A stretch of DNA of 24,286 nucleotides from Sergeia podlipaevii (lineage: Eukaryota > Euglenozoa > Kinetoplastea > Trypanosomatida > Trypanosomatidae). The position numbers were made by a program, and so were the translations under genes. This document shows, piece after piece, positions 1 through 8,975 of the stretch (the stretch's first letter is position 1; each line of letters starts with the position of its first letter). The stretch lies in NCBI GenBank assembly GCA_030849805.1, contig JASANZ010001914.1:1-24286 (forward strand). The letters are read 5' to 3'. The notes under the pieces are model-generated. The model was given only the letters and a program-made list of their open reading frames with translations, ran no database searches and was not told where the DNA came from.

Positions 1-445
1 CTTCAAATACGTAGCTAAGATATATAGGGGGGGGGGGGACGGTAGAGGAAAAAATCACAAAAGCACACAGCGACAATGATTGTGATGAAGTGCTCACATG
101 TTTTTACCGCCGCCACCACTTGTACCAAAAGAAAGAAACAAAAAAAATGGTGTTGCGAAGCCAAGACGGAGCAACTTTTCTTTTCCTTTCTTGTGCCCCA
201 TAAAGAACATACACATATATTTTAGAAGCGGTGATGCGAGAAGGGAGAAAGACAACAACAACAACAATTTTAAAGGGGCGGAATATAAACATTAGCCATA
301 GCAAAAGACAGTGCATTGCTGCGGTAATGCATGATCCATAGTCCAGCGGATAATATGCAATGATATCGTTGATGTATGTTCTCCCTTTCTATTCTCTCGT
401 TACTATTTTTTATGGGAAAAAGAAAAGATGAAGATTTGCCTTCGA
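1..445. other. Non-coding flank downstream of the kinesin gene
   Basis: On the sense (minus) strand this stretch follows the kinesin stop codon and is probably its 3' UTR plus spacer. It holds a 12-base G run near its left end and AT-rich, purine-rich sequence. I see no supported gene. The short open frames on both strands have no recognisable domain and have spacer-like composition. Confidence 0.6.
27..38. repeat. Poly-G run (12 G on the plus strand)
   Basis: An uninterrupted run of twelve G, read as C12 in the minus-strand transcript. It lies in the kinesin 3' flank. Runs of this length are prone to length variation and to sequencing error. Confidence 0.9.
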
Positions 446-3400
446 TTAGGATGTCTCCTTCTCACCCGCCTGATACCCCTTGGCGCGCATCATCGAATCA
501 TACAGCTCACGCTGATGTGCCAGCACTTCCGCATTGCGCTCATCAGCTTTGCGTTGCTTCTGTGCCTTCAAGGCCATGATCATCTCGCGCTCCTTCCTAA
601 CAAGATCCTCATCATCCTCATTTTCGCCACCATCGGAGTTGATACGTGCTTTGTTGGCACTGTTCAACTGACGTTGCTGCGATGAGGCGGCTCCTGCATG
701 CGTGCGTGCTGTTCCTGCTGCGCCATTACCATTCGAAGCCAGTGAACCGGGCGACCCACGTATTCCATTGAGCAGTTCGCGTAGATTGTCAACACTTGCA
801 CTGAGCCCAGGTGTGCTGTTGTCATAGTCGTTAATGAGTGCATTGCACAGGGCCGTCATCTTTTTCTGGGCGTACTCGGAGTCCTTGAGGTCCGCCTTGA
901 TATCTTTTTCGCGTTTTTCTTGGTTTCTCACCAGCTGTACGTTGTCGCGACGCAGAGTGCTCAGTTCCACCTCCAGCTTGCGGCGCTGACGGTCCTTCTC
1001 GTCGACTTCCTGCCTGTGTGTGTCAGAGTCCTTCAGTAGTTGAGCCTTGAACTTTCTGATTTCATCAGAGGATGTCTTGCGAAGCTCCTCCAGCGCTGTT
1101 TTCACCTCCTTGAGCTTGCGAGTGTGCGCTTCTTCCACCTGCTGTCGCTCTTCGTTAATCTTCTGGCGATCCACCACGCCGTCGCTCATGCTTGCGCGCA
1201 GTTCTGCGATTTGGGCGTCAAAGTTAGCCGTCGCACGCGCGAGTTGCGTGCTGTAATCCATCTTGAGGTCCTCACACTCCTGCTCCAGCTTCTTGCGGTC
1301 TTTCTCAAAAGCAGACTTGGCAGACGCGACGCGCGCCTCGGCAGCGGCGATATCGTTCAGATGGCGCTGTTGCATCTCGTCGCGCTGTGCGGACTTGTCC
1401 TTATCGGCCTCCTCCAAGACGACCCGGTGGCGCTGTGTGAGGGTGACAAGTTCTTCCTGATGACGTCGGTTTATCTCGTTAATCGCCTGCAGAGACTCCC
1501 CCTGTCCCTTGGTGTAGTGGCTCGTCAGTTTGCTTTCTTTATTGCGCAGAGCGTTGAAGTATGCCTTGCTGAGCAAGAGAGACTTGGCGCGGACTGTGTC
1601 AAAAAGAGCATCGACAGTCCAGTTGAATTGGTAGAGGTTGTAGTTGAGAAGCAGTCGATCCATGTCGCGGTGGTCAGCAAGGAGAGTGTTGTGCTTCTTC
1701 TCGAGTGCAGAAAGTTTCTTCTCCATTTCAGCAGTGCTCTCCCCTCCAAGCCCAATGGCAGCACTGGCTGCACCCGCCACGCCGGAAGAGGAGCGGCCTT
1801 GAAGCAGGTCGTTGTGTAGCCTCGTGATTTCCTCCTTCGCAGTCTCCAGCTCCTGCTGCTTTGTGATATACAGCTGCCGCAATTCCCGCGCACGCATCGT
1901 TGGCGCGTCTTCGTCGTCCGTCGGCTCTGCCGTGGGGTCAATAAGGTTGGCAAGTGAGAGCTCAGCGCGGAGGCGATCGACGGTCATGGCCTGATCCCCG
2001 CAGCGATCTTCAAGCTCTGTGGCCTTGTGTTGCAGGTCCACCACATAGTTACGTGAGAACTCGTGCGCGCCACCCTCTTTGAGACGGCTCTCCAGTTCCG
2101 CAATGTACTCGCGCAGCTTCCGTACATCGGTATCGACAGGGTCCTCGTTGCGGTGCGCACGGTTGATCACCTCCTTGGCGCGTGAGGCGTAGAGCAGCGT
2201 TTGAACAGTTTCCTGTGTGTTGGTGACGTGTGGGGAGATGGTGGCGATCATCGAGGTGAGACTGTTGCCGCCGATGGAGTCGCGCAGCAGCCAGGTGAGT
2301 TTGGTGTCACGATACGGTGGAACACCACCGCTGCGCTTGCCCTGGGAGAGATCTGCGAGGAAGTCAATCACACGACCAAGCGCAGTGAGAGAAAGGTTAA
2401 TGGGGACCCCAGCATCCGTAATATCAACTCCGTGTGCACCCGTGCGCTCTGACCCGGCAAGATCAATAAGGTTAAGCTTGCTGACCGTCGATGTCTTCCA
2501 CACACCCTCGTTGAAGTGCATGAGAGTAATGTTCATTGTCAGAATAGCATGACTGCGACTGCTGTAGTCGTTATACATGTTACCCTTCGTGTGCCGCATC
2601 TGTAAGCCCTTGTGGATCACCTTAGAGACATCTTCCTCACGCAGCACGCCACGCTCAAAGAGATTCTCCACAAAAGGACCCTTGACAGGATGCTCACGCA
2701 CCTTCAGCTCCACGTTCCCCTTTGTCGCCGTAAGGTCAAAGACCTTCTCCTTGTAAATTTCATAGTAGGACACCGTGACCAAGTAGGAGAACTGCTCGTC
2801 GCTCACCTGCTTTGCGCGCAGCTTCGCAAAGAGCTCAGAGCAGATGCGCGGGATGATACCCTGCAGATCTGTCGGATCCATCTGGGACTTGTCTACCACA
2901 TCTTCTCCATCATCGTCAATTTCTGCGAATAAAGGATCGACCACGGACTCGTTGGAGGGGTGGCTGAGGTCCGCCAGGTCCGACTTGCTCATTGACTGTG
3001 AAGAATCCCCCGCTTTCTGAGCACGTCGGTTACGGATCCTCTTGTACTGCGCCGATGTCGGCGCATAGCCCATCATAGTGAAGGTCTTGCCGGATCCGGT
3101 CTGCCCATACGCAAAAATACAACCGTTGAACCCGTCAAGCACGTTGTTCAAGATGGGCCTTCCCACGTGATGGTAGACCTCTCGCTGTCCTGCGTATGGC
3201 GGGTGGGTGATCTGCACGTTGGCCGCCACCGCTCCAGAGAGCGCCTTGTGTGCGTTTGGGTCACAAATCTCCAACTTCTTGCTGTTCGCCATTACGTTGG
3301 TGGCTCCACCTACCATGAACTTGTTGACCGCGTTCAAGGTCTGAGTGTCTTCATTGTCGCCCTGATCAAAAACGGACCAGAAGCACCGCGCAAAGCTGTA

Positions 3401-3850
3401 AGACTTCAGCTGCCGCTTTGCAGCGCTATCGTACACGGTGATGATGGATGACTTTTCCACATCTATCTGCACGGTGCTCTGGGCCGCCGAGTCAAGATTG
3501 AGCTCACGCTGGCTAAAGGGCCTTACTCGCACAAACACGCTCATCGCATTGCCCTTGGCAACTCGAGTCAGGAAGGAGTTCCCCCGGCCGCGCTGCTGTG
3601 GATCCCGCGGCACAGATGTCATAACATCCGTGAAGGAAAGGCCAGTAAACTCTCCACCTTGATAAGCAGATGCACTTGAAGACAGCGTCACAGAAGTACT
3701 CGTGTTGCGGCGCTTCCGCGTAGAAGCTGGGGCAGAGTCGGCAGCGGCCACCGTTTCATTTTTGGATCGCCCAGTGTTAGGTACCTTAGGGGTGGTAGGC
3801 TCTTTGCGATCGGGGAAGCGTGCAGACGCCGGTGGCAGCTTCGCAGACAT
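446..3850 (-). CDS. Kinesin motor protein, kinesin-3-like head, no visible FHA domain
   Basis: A 1134-residue microtubule motor. The N-terminal ~100 residues are Ser/Thr/Arg-rich. The motor domain spans about 102-565: P-loop GQTGSGKT at 249-256, switch I NDYSSRSH at 427-434, switch II DLAGSE at 463-468, then the PPYRDTKLTWLL block near 511-522. A kinesin-3-like feature is VREHPVKGPFVENL near 384-397, and a neck with NEDP follows the head, but I see no FHA domain. Two insertions stand out: about 60 residues before the helix preceding the P-loop (~159-218) and about 65 residues in loop L5 (~262-328). Residues ~575-1000 are heptad-rich coiled coil, with probable dimerisation; the C-terminus is charged and low in complexity. 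The usual INKSL sequence reads INLSL (484-488). ATG at 3850 is the first start after a probable splice acceptor 12 nt upstream. Cargo and cellular role cannot be read from sequence. Confidence 0.96.
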   Translation of the reverse strand: MSAKLPPASARFPDRKEPTTPKVPNTGRSKNETVAAADSAPASTRKRRNTSTSVTLSSSASAYQGGEFTGLSFTDVMTSVPRDPQQRGRGNSFLTRVAKGNAMSVFVRVRPFSQRELNLDSAAQSTVQIDVEKSSIITVYDSAAKRQLKSYSFARCFWSVFDQGDNEDTQTLNAVNKFMVGGATNVMANSKKLEICDPNAHKALSGAVAANVQITHPPYAGQREVYHHVGRPILNNVLDGFNGCIFAYGQTGSGKTFTMMGYAPTSAQYKRIRNRRAQKAGDSSQSMSKSDLADLSHPSNESVVDPLFAEIDDDGEDVVDKSQMDPTDLQGIIPRICSELFAKLRAKQVSDEQFSYLVTVSYYEIYKEKVFDLTATKGNVELKVREHPVKGPFVENLFERGVLREEDVSKVIHKGLQMRHTKGNMYNDYSSRSHAILTMNITLMHFNEGVWKTSTVSKLNLIDLAGSERTGAHGVDITDAGVPINLSLTALGRVIDFLADLSQGKRSGGVPPYRDTKLTWLLRDSIGGNSLTSMIATISPHVTNTQETVQTLLYASRAKEVINRAHRNEDPVDTDVRKLREYIAELESRLKEGGAHEFSRNYVVDLQHKATELEDRCGDQAMTVDRLRAELSLANLIDPTAEPTDDEDAPTMRARELRQLYITKQQELETAKEEITRLHNDLLQGRSSSGVAGAASAAIGLGGESTAEMEKKLSALEKKHNTLLADHRDMDRLLLNYNLYQFNWTVDALFDTVRAKSLLLSKAYFNALRNKESKLTSHYTKGQGESLQAINEINRRHQEELVTLTQRHRVVLEEADKDKSAQRDEMQQRHLNDIAAAEARVASAKSAFEKDRKKLEQECEDLKMDYSTQLARATANFDAQIAELRASMSDGVVDRQKINEERQQVEEAHTRKLKEVKTALEELRKTSSDEIRKFKAQLLKDSDTHRQEVDEKDRQRRKLEVELSTLRRDNVQLVRNQEKREKDIKADLKDSEYAQKKMTALCNALINDYDNSTPGLSASVDNLRELLNGIRGSPGSLASNGNGAAGTARTHAGAASSQQRQLNSANKARINSDGGENEDDEDLVRKEREMIMALKAQKQRKADERNAEVLAHQRELYDSMMRAKGYQAGEKETS

Positions 3851-4996
3851 TTTTTTTTAATTCTTTAAATGAAAAAAATATCAAAAAATAAAAGAAATCA
3901 GCAGATTGTCCACTTTTCGCCTCTTGGATTCCGTCCAAGTGTGTGCAATAGTGAGAGTGCGCTGTATACTTTGCGTACCTGTGTGTTGAGACGCTCGTCT
4001 TCTAGATACTATATAGTGAAATAAGAACAATAATATTAATAAAAATAAAAAACAGAAATTTGTGTTAAGGAAGTCCTTTATCTCTATGTATAGAGGAACT
4101 CGGTTGTAGCCTGTCTGGCAGAGGGAAAAAACAACAGCAACAAGAAAGAAAAATAGCGCTAGTAAAATGATCTTCAATTGTCCGCCTGTATTGTTACTGT
4201 GTTCTCAACAAGCTGGAAATGTAGTTCAAGTGGCTGTCCACACACAAAAATAGCGACTTTTCTTCCTTTTGAACCACCTCTGCTTCTTTTCTGATTTTTA
4301 AAAAGCGCAATGAAAATCAAAAGATATAGCTTGTGCACGTATGTCACTACAGGTTGTGCGCTACTGCGGCCTAGTAATTTTCCTTATTTCTGCTTTCTTT
4401 TACCTCTAACTGTGCAATTTGGAATGTCTCTAGGTATCCCAGGACACGATTATGTGCTCAAATTGATTGCGTTGAAAAAAAAAAAAAACGATGAAAATGA
4501 AGATAATACAAACAATATGATACGTTCTCACTGGGGTGCCAACTGTTTGTTCGCAATGAAAAGCTAAACAAGAAAAAAAGAGAAGAGAAAAAGTGAAACG
4601 ATTGTAACACGAGAGTGAGGAATACATAAGTTGCAATTGATGAAATAGGTAAGGTTCAAAAGCAAATGGTAACTCCGCTATCAATAAAAAAAGTGTAGAG
4701 AGACAGCTAATTCTAAAAGGCATACTGAAGGGCCATCTCCGTAGTGATATCAAGTTGTCTAATATCTTTGTTACTGCTTTAGTTTTGTGTCAGTGGACGA
4801 CACACATTTTAGCGATGAAAAATTACCAATTAATCGTCAAACACACAGTGAAAAAAAAAAAAAGGAGAGGAACGAAACAACGGCATCCATTCCAAGCAGC
4901 ATAACAATGATGCACGAGTCCCTCCAACTCCGCCCTCCGCTTGCAGTGATGTGTACTTCTTGTTCATTATTTATATAATGTTTTGTTTTATCTGAA
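3851..4996. other. Spacer between Utp11 and kinesin genes, no gene seen
   Basis: This 1.1-kb AT-rich stretch should contain the Utp11 3' UTR (from 4996 downward) and the kinesin 5' leader (near 3851-3862). It has A-runs near 4476-4488 and 4851-4864 on the plus strand. I find no tRNA-like or protein-coding signal. The 85- to 107-residue open frames are low-complexity and lack known motifs. Confidence 0.6.
3863..3864 (-). promoter_or_regulatory. Predicted spliced-leader acceptor AG for the kinesin gene
   Basis: The sense strand upstream of the kinesin ATG has a U-rich tract (plus 3866-3900) with no AG inside it. The first AG after the tract is here, leaving a 12-nt A-rich 5' UTR. It is inferred from tract plus first AG only. 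Alternative AGs lie upstream of the tract, near 3905-3920. Confidence 0.45.
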
Positions 4997-6076
4997 TTAA
5001 CGAGCACGACGTACTGCATTAGGCTTAAAACGGCTATCCTTCTTCTGAGTAAGTTGCCTTTTAATGGAGTTGTTCTGCCTCCGAACTGTCTTTGCCAGGG
5101 CCGCCAGACTCTTGCTGCGCTCCATGCGCTGCGTCACCTCCTTCACCCGCTTTGCTGCGTGCAACGCCTCCTGCTTCTCCTGCTCCCTGCGCCATTCTAG
5201 GAGACGAGAAGCCTCATCGACCACCTTGGACGCTGAACCCTCTCCACCCTCCATGTTGCCGTCTTCTCCAGCTGCCGCAGCCGCAGATTCGGCAGCCGCC
5301 TCAGCCACTAGATCACTAAAGCGGTACTGCTTAAGCTCTCTCTTCGTCTTGATCTTCTCTACCAACTCCGCACGGGCTTTCGCGTCAGTCGCGCCATGCT
5401 TGTTGAGCTCCTCTTGGATCTGCTGACGCTCCTTACGGCGCTGTGCAGTGGACTTCATCTGATGCCCTCCACTAAGAAGCACCTCCTCGGGCAAGACGGT
5501 GTTCTTCAGAACTGAGATGGTACCGCGCACAGCTGGATGCTGCTTCAGCATCTCCGCCGTCGCGTCAAAGTGCTTGAGCGCATTGAACTTTCTAAATTCT
5601 TCCTCGTTGTCTACAAAAACAATATGTTTGTTCATAGGTGCCGCGGATGTAATAGCGGCAGAGGCGTCCTCATCTAACAACTCCTTTGCACGTTGCATAT
5701 CAGAGGTAGCTTTAAACTCGAGGTACTGCACGTTCCTCGAGTTGTTATCGACCGTTTTCTTCAGCTCAGACGCCCGCTCACTCTTCCCAAGACGCGCCTG
5801 ACGCTTCTTCATACGACCTGAAGCTATATCCATAATGGCTTTGGTCATGCCGATATTGAATTCATCGGGATTGCGCTGAGCCGCAGCGCGCTTGAGCTGT
5901 GTGAGTCGCTGAACCTTTAACTTTCGCTTCTTGGCACGGATAGCATGATCCTTGTGCTTCTCAAGCTGTCCTAGTTTTTTGCGGTGCGCGGGCTGCGATC
6001 GCTCCTTGTGCTCAGTGCGCTTAACATGCTTGTTAAGGTTGCTTGCGCCTGGGTTCTTACCGCGACCCTTGGTCAT
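4997..6076 (-). CDS. UTP11: U3 snoRNP / SSU processome protein Utp11
   Basis: A 359-residue nucleolar protein that acts in early 18S rRNA processing as part of the small-subunit processome. The N-terminus carries the family signature: a basic stretch (residues 15-60) with the conserved HKERSQP..RKKLGQLEKHKDH block at about 23-44, then a NPDEF motif at 69-73. A second conserved region, HIVFVDNEEEF at 151-161, matches the family's central block. The C-terminal basic tail (about 330-359) is also as expected. The protein is longer than yeast Utp11 (about 250 residues): an Ala/Glu/Gly-rich insertion sits around 256-285. ATG at 6076 is 50 nt downstream of a clear pyrimidine tract and AG. No catalytic activity is expected; it is a structural factor that binds rRNA and protein in the processome. 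Confidence 0.93.
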   Translation of the reverse strand: MTKGRGKNPGASNLNKHVKRTEHKERSQPAHRKKLGQLEKHKDHAIRAKKRKLKVQRLTQLKRAAAQRNPDEFNIGMTKAIMDIASGRMKKRQARLGKSERASELKKTVDNNSRNVQYLEFKATSDMQRAKELLDEDASAAITSAAPMNKHIVFVDNEEEFRKFNALKHFDATAEMLKQHPAVRGTISVLKNTVLPEEVLLSGGHQMKSTAQRRKERQQIQEELNKHGATDAKARAELVEKIKTKRELKQYRFSDLVAEAAAESAAAAAGEDGNMEGGEGSASKVVDEASRLLEWRREQEKQEALHAAKRVKEVTQRMERSKSLAALAKTVRRQNNSIKRQLTQKKDSRFKPNAVRRAR

Positions 6077-6124
6077 AGTAGTAAAGCAATGTCAGCTAAC
6101 AAAGTGATGACAAATAGATAAAAT

Positions 6125-6126
6125 CT
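6125..6126 (-). promoter_or_regulatory. Predicted spliced-leader acceptor AG for UTP11
   Basis: On the sense strand a long pyrimidine tract (plus about 6140-6205, mostly C and T with CTG repeats) is followed by its first AG here. The resulting 5' UTR before the ATG at 6076 is 48 nt. This is the cleanest tract-plus-AG arrangement in the window. Confidence 0.6.
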
Positions 6127-6285
6127 AACAAGAGAACAGCAGCAGCAAGCAGCAAGCAGAAGGAAATAAATAAAGAAAGAAAGAAAGGAAAAAGAAACGA
6201 GATAGATAGTATCCACCACCTTAAAAGTATAAAATGTTCCTTTTCGGCTACTGACGCTGTACAATAACTCTATTTGCTTTACTTT

Positions 6286-6310
6286 TGTGTGTGTGTGTGT
6301 GTGTGTGTGT
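6286..6310. repeat. (TG)n microsatellite, 12.5 units on plus strand
   Basis: A perfect TG dinucleotide tract; in the minus-strand transcript it reads as CA. It is the only long dinucleotide tract between genes 446 and 22700 with this orientation; the others read CA on the plus strand. Confidence 0.95.
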
Positions 6311-6328
6311 AAGTGTGTTTTCAAAGAA

Positions 6329-6338
6329 GGGGGGGGGG
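6329..6338. repeat. Poly-G run (10 G on plus strand)
   Basis: Ten consecutive G, read as C10 in the transcript, 18 nt from the TG microsatellite. It could pair with the C run at 6597-6607. Confidence 0.9.
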
Positions 6339-6596
6339 AAAGGAAGAGATGAGGAGAAGCTTTGCGAGATTCAAGCCTGTTCACATATCCGTACAGGTTT
6401 ACAAGTACACCGCAAGTGTCTGGGGACGGCGATACTAGTATACAAAGAAACTCATATTTACGATGAAGACCAGCATATGAAAAATATACTGAAATCATGG
6501 CCATACAATAGTACACCAATTAGAAATGTATGTTTTTTTTTCCCTTTATACTTTATCTGTTAAAATGGGGGTATGTTAAGGTCAAAAGAGAAGGTA

Positions 6597-6607
6597 CCCC
6601 CCCCCCC
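6597..6607. repeat. Poly-C run (11 C on plus strand)
   Basis: Eleven consecutive C, read as G11 in the minus-strand transcript, in the RPAC1 3' flank. It is complementary to the G run at 6329-6338. Confidence 0.9.
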
Positions 6608-6705
6608 GCGCTCCACTCGACTACATAGCCGCAACATAAAGCAGCAATGCATGTATGTCATCCAATTGAGAACTGGAACAAATCACGTTGTATCGCTTCC
6701 AGCAC

Positions 6706-6708
<3 letters not shown>

Positions 6709-6737
<29 letters not shown>
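6709..6737. repeat. (AC)n microsatellite, 14.5 units on plus strand
   Basis: A perfect AC tract, read as GU in the minus-strand transcript. It lies in the RPAC1 3' flank and is complementary to the TG tract at 6286-6310. Confidence 0.95.
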
Positions 6738-6744
<7 letters not shown>

Positions 6745-7061
6745 AACAACAGCGACAACAAAATAGTTATAGTGATCATCATAGAGAAAAAAAATTGTGC
6801 ATCTCCATCACAGACACGGATAACATACCACAAACAAACGTACTTCTCGCGCACAGAGACAACTTTAACAACTCATCAAAAAGAGGTAAATGAAAAAGAG
6901 AAAAAGAAGAAACTTTGTGGATCATTGTTTTAATTATACGTTGTTAAAAAGTCCTTCCCCTCTTCCCCCTTTTCTAATATTCAATCCTGGTACCATTCTG
7001 TGCTAAACAAAAAGAAAACTCCCGTCATTATTTTTGTTGTCGGTACTTGTCACTCTACCGT

Positions 7062-8252
7062 TTAATGCAACGGCTTCGCGATAGTATCCATTACATTCAC
7101 TTCTGTGCTCTGGATAAGCTGCGCAAGGTCGCGTGCACGTGATGCAAAAAGAGTGAGTGCTAAGCGAAATATCTGGGCTGGATATAGCTGCCCGGTGCTC
7201 TCCAGATGAAAGCGGACAGAAGTTTTGTCTTTTTCTATCTTCACCTTGTTTGCAAAGTCGGGGTATGCGTCCTGACGCAAGCACTCGCGGCACAGTGTGC
7301 AGCGGAGTTCGTCGGCCACAACGGCGCTTTTCTTCTTCCCCGCCCCATTTTCCAGCGTAAATACACCCATTGGGCACGACTGCACTAGCTGCTCGGCGGC
7401 GGCGCCGGTGATGGGCTCTGAGAAGGAGATGCCAGTCTTCATTTCGTAGTAGCAAGTGGACACAGGGCTCCACTTGGTGTGAACAGCGCCAATTCCCTTC
7501 ACAGCGATGGCGCGCAGCTTTAGCCGCTGACCAGGTCCAAGCTTTGTGAGAAGAATATCAGGGTGAACGATAAACACACGGTCGTTGTCATCCACGTCAG
7601 GTGAAGCGTATTCCTCCTGGCCAGGCAGCGGCACCCACTTGAGCTCACGGCTATACACAGGGGTTAGCGCGGCCCCCTTGGCCCCCTCAGCGGTCAGCTC
7701 AAACACAAGCACCCGAAGTGAATCCAAGTTGTTGAACCCAGCTTGACTCTCTTCCGTGATAAACTCCATCTTGGTAACGGGTCCAGCAACGGGGACCAAG
7801 CCAAGGCGATGCGAGAGAAGCTCATCGACAACGACGCTATCGTTTTCTTCAATAAGCACGCGGTCCAATGCCAGCGTGGGCACCTCCGTCGTGATGAGAC
7901 GACGAAACAAATTTGCTATCGGGGGGCTAATGTGAGTCATATCAAAGGAAAGCCTCTCCACACGGCGCGTGGTCTCCGGGAAGCCGCTGGTTAGCAGCTT
8001 GGACGAAGACTCCTCCTCCTGCTCCTCTTCGCTGCGCTTTGACTTGTTTGCGCCGCGAGCGAAGTAGTTGGGGGGGAGCCCCGCCACGGCAGAGGTGAAG
8101 GTCATGTTGGATATCGTGGGCTTGTCTGGCAGCGTGGTGGCCGGTGATGGGCGGCTTCCTCCATGAGCATAAGTGTGCGGGGAGCTAGCGGTCTCGGTGT
8201 TCTCAGAGCGATGAAGCCCGACGCGTATCTTGTCAACATTATGTGTGCTCAT
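7062..8252 (-). CDS. RPAC1: RNA polymerases I and III shared subunit RPAC1 (AC40), alpha-like
   Basis: A 396-residue homologue of AC40/RPAC1, which pairs with AC19 to form the alpha-like assembly platform of RNA polymerases I and III in the nucleus. The conserved dimerisation-domain entry is plain: RVERLSFDMTHISPPIANLFRR at about 97-118, with VPTLALDRVLIEEN and DELLSHRLGLVPV following (124-155). The C-terminus has the typical ESTGQLYPAQIF block at 351-362. Four cysteines, C293 in CPMGVF and C318-x2-C321-x2-C324, follow the spacing of the [4Fe-4S] site in archaeal Rpo3. An N-terminal extension of about 95 residues, Ser/Glu-rich, precedes the conserved part, making it longer than the yeast protein (335). 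I chose the ATG at 8252; a longer open frame begins at TTG (8297), which is not a likely eukaryotic start. The sense strand has only a weak pyrimidine tract upstream. Confidence 0.95.
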   Translation of the reverse strand: MSTHNVDKIRVGLHRSENTETASSPHTYAHGGSRPSPATTLPDKPTISNMTFTSAVAGLPPNYFARGANKSKRSEEEQEEESSSKLLTSGFPETTRRVERLSFDMTHISPPIANLFRRLITTEVPTLALDRVLIEENDSVVVDELLSHRLGLVPVAGPVTKMEFITEESQAGFNNLDSLRVLVFELTAEGAKGAALTPVYSRELKWVPLPGQEEYASPDVDDNDRVFIVHPDILLTKLGPGQRLKLRAIAVKGIGAVHTKWSPVSTCYYEMKTGISFSEPITGAAAEQLVQSCPMGVFTLENGAGKKKSAVVADELRCTLCRECLRQDAYPDFANKVKIEKDKTSVRFHLESTGQLYPAQIFRLALTLFASRARDLAQLIQSTEVNVMDTIAKPLH

Positions 8253-8975
8253 CTGGGAGTTCTGTTTTGCTGCTTGTACGATTACAAAAAACAGCAATTT
8301 TCACTAAAATTTTTGCTTCTCTAGGTTTCTTTTTCTTTTTTTTAATGAAAGGATACTCTTAAAGTGGCAGTCCGTTACGGCAACCCTCTTATATGTATAG
8401 ATAAATACCTACGTAGTATAATTAAAGGGGTTAAGCAAGGAGGGCAAAACCAAAGCGCCAAATCCACTTCTCAAGCAAACAGTGATGCAATTCTACGTTT
8501 ACTGAATACATTGCAGTACGAATGCAATGAAAGAAAAAAAAAGAAGGAAACGAGAAGAAGTATATAATAGATGTAAAAAGAATTGAAGAGGATAAGCACG
8601 CGGGTACAAAAAACAACGACAGAATTAAGGTTGAGCATCAAGGCAGCGGTTCTGTTTTTGAGTGAATGGCTTGCTGCACTGTACCTTGGTACTCAACTTG
8701 CACTCATGCAGCGCGGAACAACAAAATTCCTGACAACCAAAACTTTCCATTTTTTTTTTCATTTTTTCATTTTTATCATTACCAATTGATTATCTTCTTT
8801 ACTATGATATCCTTCCTTTTTCTCCCATATATCAATTTTTCGTGCTAAAGCAAGAAATTCATTACTGGTAAAGGGTACTGAGCGACAAAGAACCCAGCGT
8901 ACAGGCGGCGGTGCACTACCTTAGGCTCAAGTGGAAAATAACACACACACACACACACAACAGTCACATCTCTGT
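8253..8975. other. Spacer between helicase-like and RPAC1 genes, no gene seen
   Basis: This holds the 3' UTR of the helicase-like gene and the RPAC1 5' leader. The plus strand has T-rich stretches near 8330-8343 and 8745-8845, so the sense strand is A-rich. A CA tract lies at 8941-8959. No clear pyrimidine tract and AG for RPAC1 could be assigned: candidate AGs are near 8273 and 8302. Confidence 0.55.
8941..8959. repeat. (AC)n microsatellite just after the helicase-like stop codon
   Basis: About 9.5 AC units on the plus strand, starting 17 nt beyond the stop codon of the helicase-like gene on the sense strand, where it reads as GU at the start of the 3' UTR. Confidence 0.9.

Larger units (their letters stand above)
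6077..7061. other. Spacer between RPAC1 and Utp11 genes, rich in repeats
   Basis: This spacer should hold the RPAC1 3' UTR and the Utp11 5' leader. It contains two dinucleotide tracts and two homopolymer tracts that are mutually complementary (6286-6310, 6329-6338, 6597-6607, 6709-6737). A pyrimidine-rich splice signal on the minus strand (about 6140-6205) lies near its left end. I see no gene in it; the 90- to 148-residue open frames are driven by the repeats. Confidence 0.65.

Noticed and set aside
1040..1819. 259-residue open frame on the plus strand
   Set aside because: It lies antisense to the kinesin coiled coil; its Leu/Val-rich content is what coiled-coil codons give on the opposite strand. 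No domain recognised.
6073..6519. 148-residue minus-strand open frame overlapping the Utp11 start
   Set aside because: It contains the microsatellite and the pyrimidine tract of the splice signal (giving runs of His/Thr and Leu/Phe). It is a spacer frame.
8253..8297. Longer RPAC1 open frame starting at 8297
   Set aside because: That frame begins with TTG, not ATG. The first ATG in frame is at 8252 and begins a plausible N-terminus.
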